Origin: Streptosporangiaceae bacterium
GTDB taxonomy: Bacteria; Actinomycetota; Actinomycetes; Streptosporangiales; Streptosporangiaceae
Direction of reading: 5' to 3'
Length of the DNA stretch: 8,396 nucleotides
NCBI GenBank assembly: GCA_030038715.1
Contig: JASHSO010000155.1
Span: 1 to 8,396 of the forward strand
Both the position numbers and the translations under genes were made by a program. Of the stretch, positions 7,680-8,396 are shown piece by piece (within the stretch, counting starts at the first letter, position 1; each line of letters begins with the position of its first letter). The notes beneath the pieces are model-generated. The model ran no database searches. It saw only the letters and a program-made list of their open reading frames with translations, and had not been told where the DNA came from.

Positions 7680-8177
7680 TCAGGCGCCGCCGCGCGGCGT
7701 CCAGGAGGCGATCAGCTCGCCCTCCCCGGCCGCAAGCCCGGACCAGTTTCCTGGTAGGCCGATCACTGCGATCGCGGCGGTCGGGAAGTACGGCTCGGTA
7801 CCCGTTAGCATCGCGACCAGTCCCGCCGCAGCGGGGTTGTGCCCGACGTATAGCAGCGTGCCGACGTCCGCGTCGGTCTGCCGGACTATGTCGGCGACGT
7901 CCTCGCTGTCGGCCGCGTACAGCCGCCGGTCGGCCAGGAAACCGATCCCGCCGCCCAGCTCCTCCGACAGGTACTGCCAGGTCTGCCGGGTACGCCTGGC
8001 CGCCGAGCAGATCACCGCGTCAGGCCGGAAGCCCGCCGAGGCCAGCCAGGCACCGGCTGCCGCGCTGTCCCTCCTGCCGCGCGGCCGTAGCGCCCGCTCG
8101 AAGTCGGGGCCACCAGGCAGCTCGCCCGCCTTGGCGTGGCGCATCACGATCAGCCGGTGCTGTGCTGCCATGCCCAC
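7680..8177 (-). CDS. SixA-like histidine phosphatase family protein
   Basis: A 165-residue member of the histidine phosphatase (phosphoglycerate mutase-like) superfamily, short like SixA. The phospho-acceptor motif is R-H-A-K at 13-16, with His14 as nucleophile. The second half has the expected S-A-A-R-R-T-R-Q-T (58-66) and L-Y-V-G-H-N-P (109-115), with His113 completing the pocket. SixA removes phosphate from histidine phosphotransfer proteins in E. coli, but actinobacterial relatives are mostly uncharacterised, so the substrate is open. Start options are GTG 8177, with a weak GCGAG site, and ATG 8171, which lacks one; both leave the domain intact. It follows the proton pyrophosphatase gene by 12 bases on the same strand and is likely co-transcribed with it. 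Confidence 0.85.
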   Translation of the reverse strand: MGMAAQHRLIVMRHAKAGELPGGPDFERALRPRGRRDSAAAGAWLASAGFRPDAVICSAARRTRQTWQYLSEELGGGIGFLADRRLYAADSEDVADIVRQTDADVGTLLYVGHNPAAAGLVAMLTGTEPYFPTAAIAVIGLPGNWSGLAAGEGELIASWTPRGGA

Positions 8178-8189
8178 ATCGTCTCGCGG

Positions 8190-8396
8190 TCAGGCCGCAG
8201 CGCTCCCGGCAGATGCCGCCTCCGGCTCCCCGGCCGTGATCGAAGTAGAGCGGCGCTTGGACACGACGATCGCGGCCACCACGATCGCCACGGCCACGAT
8301 GGCTACGGCAGCTCGCAGCCCGTCGTTATGGCTGTATCGCACCACGCTGGTAGCTACCAGCAGCGACACCAGGTTCATCACCTTGATCAGCGGATT
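8190..8396 (-). CDS. hppA: Membrane proton-translocating pyrophosphatase, C-terminal 68 residues only
   Basis: The end of a K+-independent H+-pyrophosphatase, which couples pyrophosphate hydrolysis to proton export across the membrane. The frame is open to the window edge on the minus strand, so about 700 upstream residues are outside. The visible part begins N-P-L-I-K-V-M-N-L-V-S-L-L, the conserved stretch that enters the last helices of this family, then a final hydrophobic segment (G-L-R-A-A-V-A-I-V-A, about 26-46) and a polar alanine/serine-rich tail that starts S-K-R-R-S. An in-frame GTG at 8381 could be taken for a start of a 63-residue protein, but the residues before it continue the family motif, so this is a fragment cut by the window and not a small gene. 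The active site cannot be checked here. Confidence 0.85.
   Translation of the reverse strand, partial: NPLIKVMNLVSLLVATSVVRYSHNDGLRAAVAIVAVAIVVAAIVVSKRRSTSITAGEPEAASAGSAAA

Noticed and set aside
8190..8381. A complete 63-residue small membrane protein starting at 8381
   Set aside because: The residues before that GTG (N-P-L-I-K) continue the conserved H+-pyrophosphatase C-terminal motif, so this is a fragment of a large gene.

Overview
The window is a high-GC stretch of ordinary chromosome, most likely from an actinomycete. The gene families, the start codons (several GTG), the dense packing with ATGA and GTGA stop/start overlaps, and the order serB next to an orphan ABC ATPase (an arrangement I recall from mycobacteria, where the two are adjacent) all fit Actinobacteria. 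Codon use tolerates some ATA and CTA, so I do not assign a genus. No rRNA, tRNA, CRISPR array, insertion sequence or phage gene is visible.

Layout. Bases 2-1837 (+) hold nearly all of a copper/topaquinone primary amine oxidase whose start lies before the window. It is coupled by an ATGA overlap to an rnhA-type ribonuclease HI (1834-2316). A 185-base gap follows, with two adjacent hairpins and then a good sigma70-like promoter that carries an inverted repeat. That promoter should drive a two-gene operon (+): an HD-domain, YfbR-like nucleotidase (2502-3113) and a YbjJ-like MFS transporter (3110-4315), overlapping by GTGA. The MFS gene meets a TauE/SafE permease gene tail to tail with a 20-base overlap (4296-5075, -). 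Behind the permease on the same strand lie an orphan ABC ATPase (5127-5921) and a small conserved hypothetical protein (6119-6376). Transcribed away from these is serB, a phosphoserine phosphatase with two ACT domains (6449-7660, +). It converges on a SixA-like histidine phosphatase (7680-8177, -), which follows the last 68 codons of a membrane H+-pyrophosphatase (8190-8396, -).

How the genes work together. Most neighbours have unrelated housekeeping or metabolic jobs: amine oxidation, RNA:DNA hybrid removal, serine synthesis, pyrophosphate-driven proton pumping. The pair most likely to share a function is the HD hydrolase and MFS transporter, which suggests nucleotide or nucleoside clean-up plus export. 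The ABC ATPase has no membrane partner here, so its link to the TauE/SafE permease is open. I found no convincing new defence, toxin or mobile system. The points most worth checking are the promoter/operator before the HD gene, the HD-MFS pairing, the small protein at 6119-6376 and the ABC ATPase without a Q-loop glutamine.
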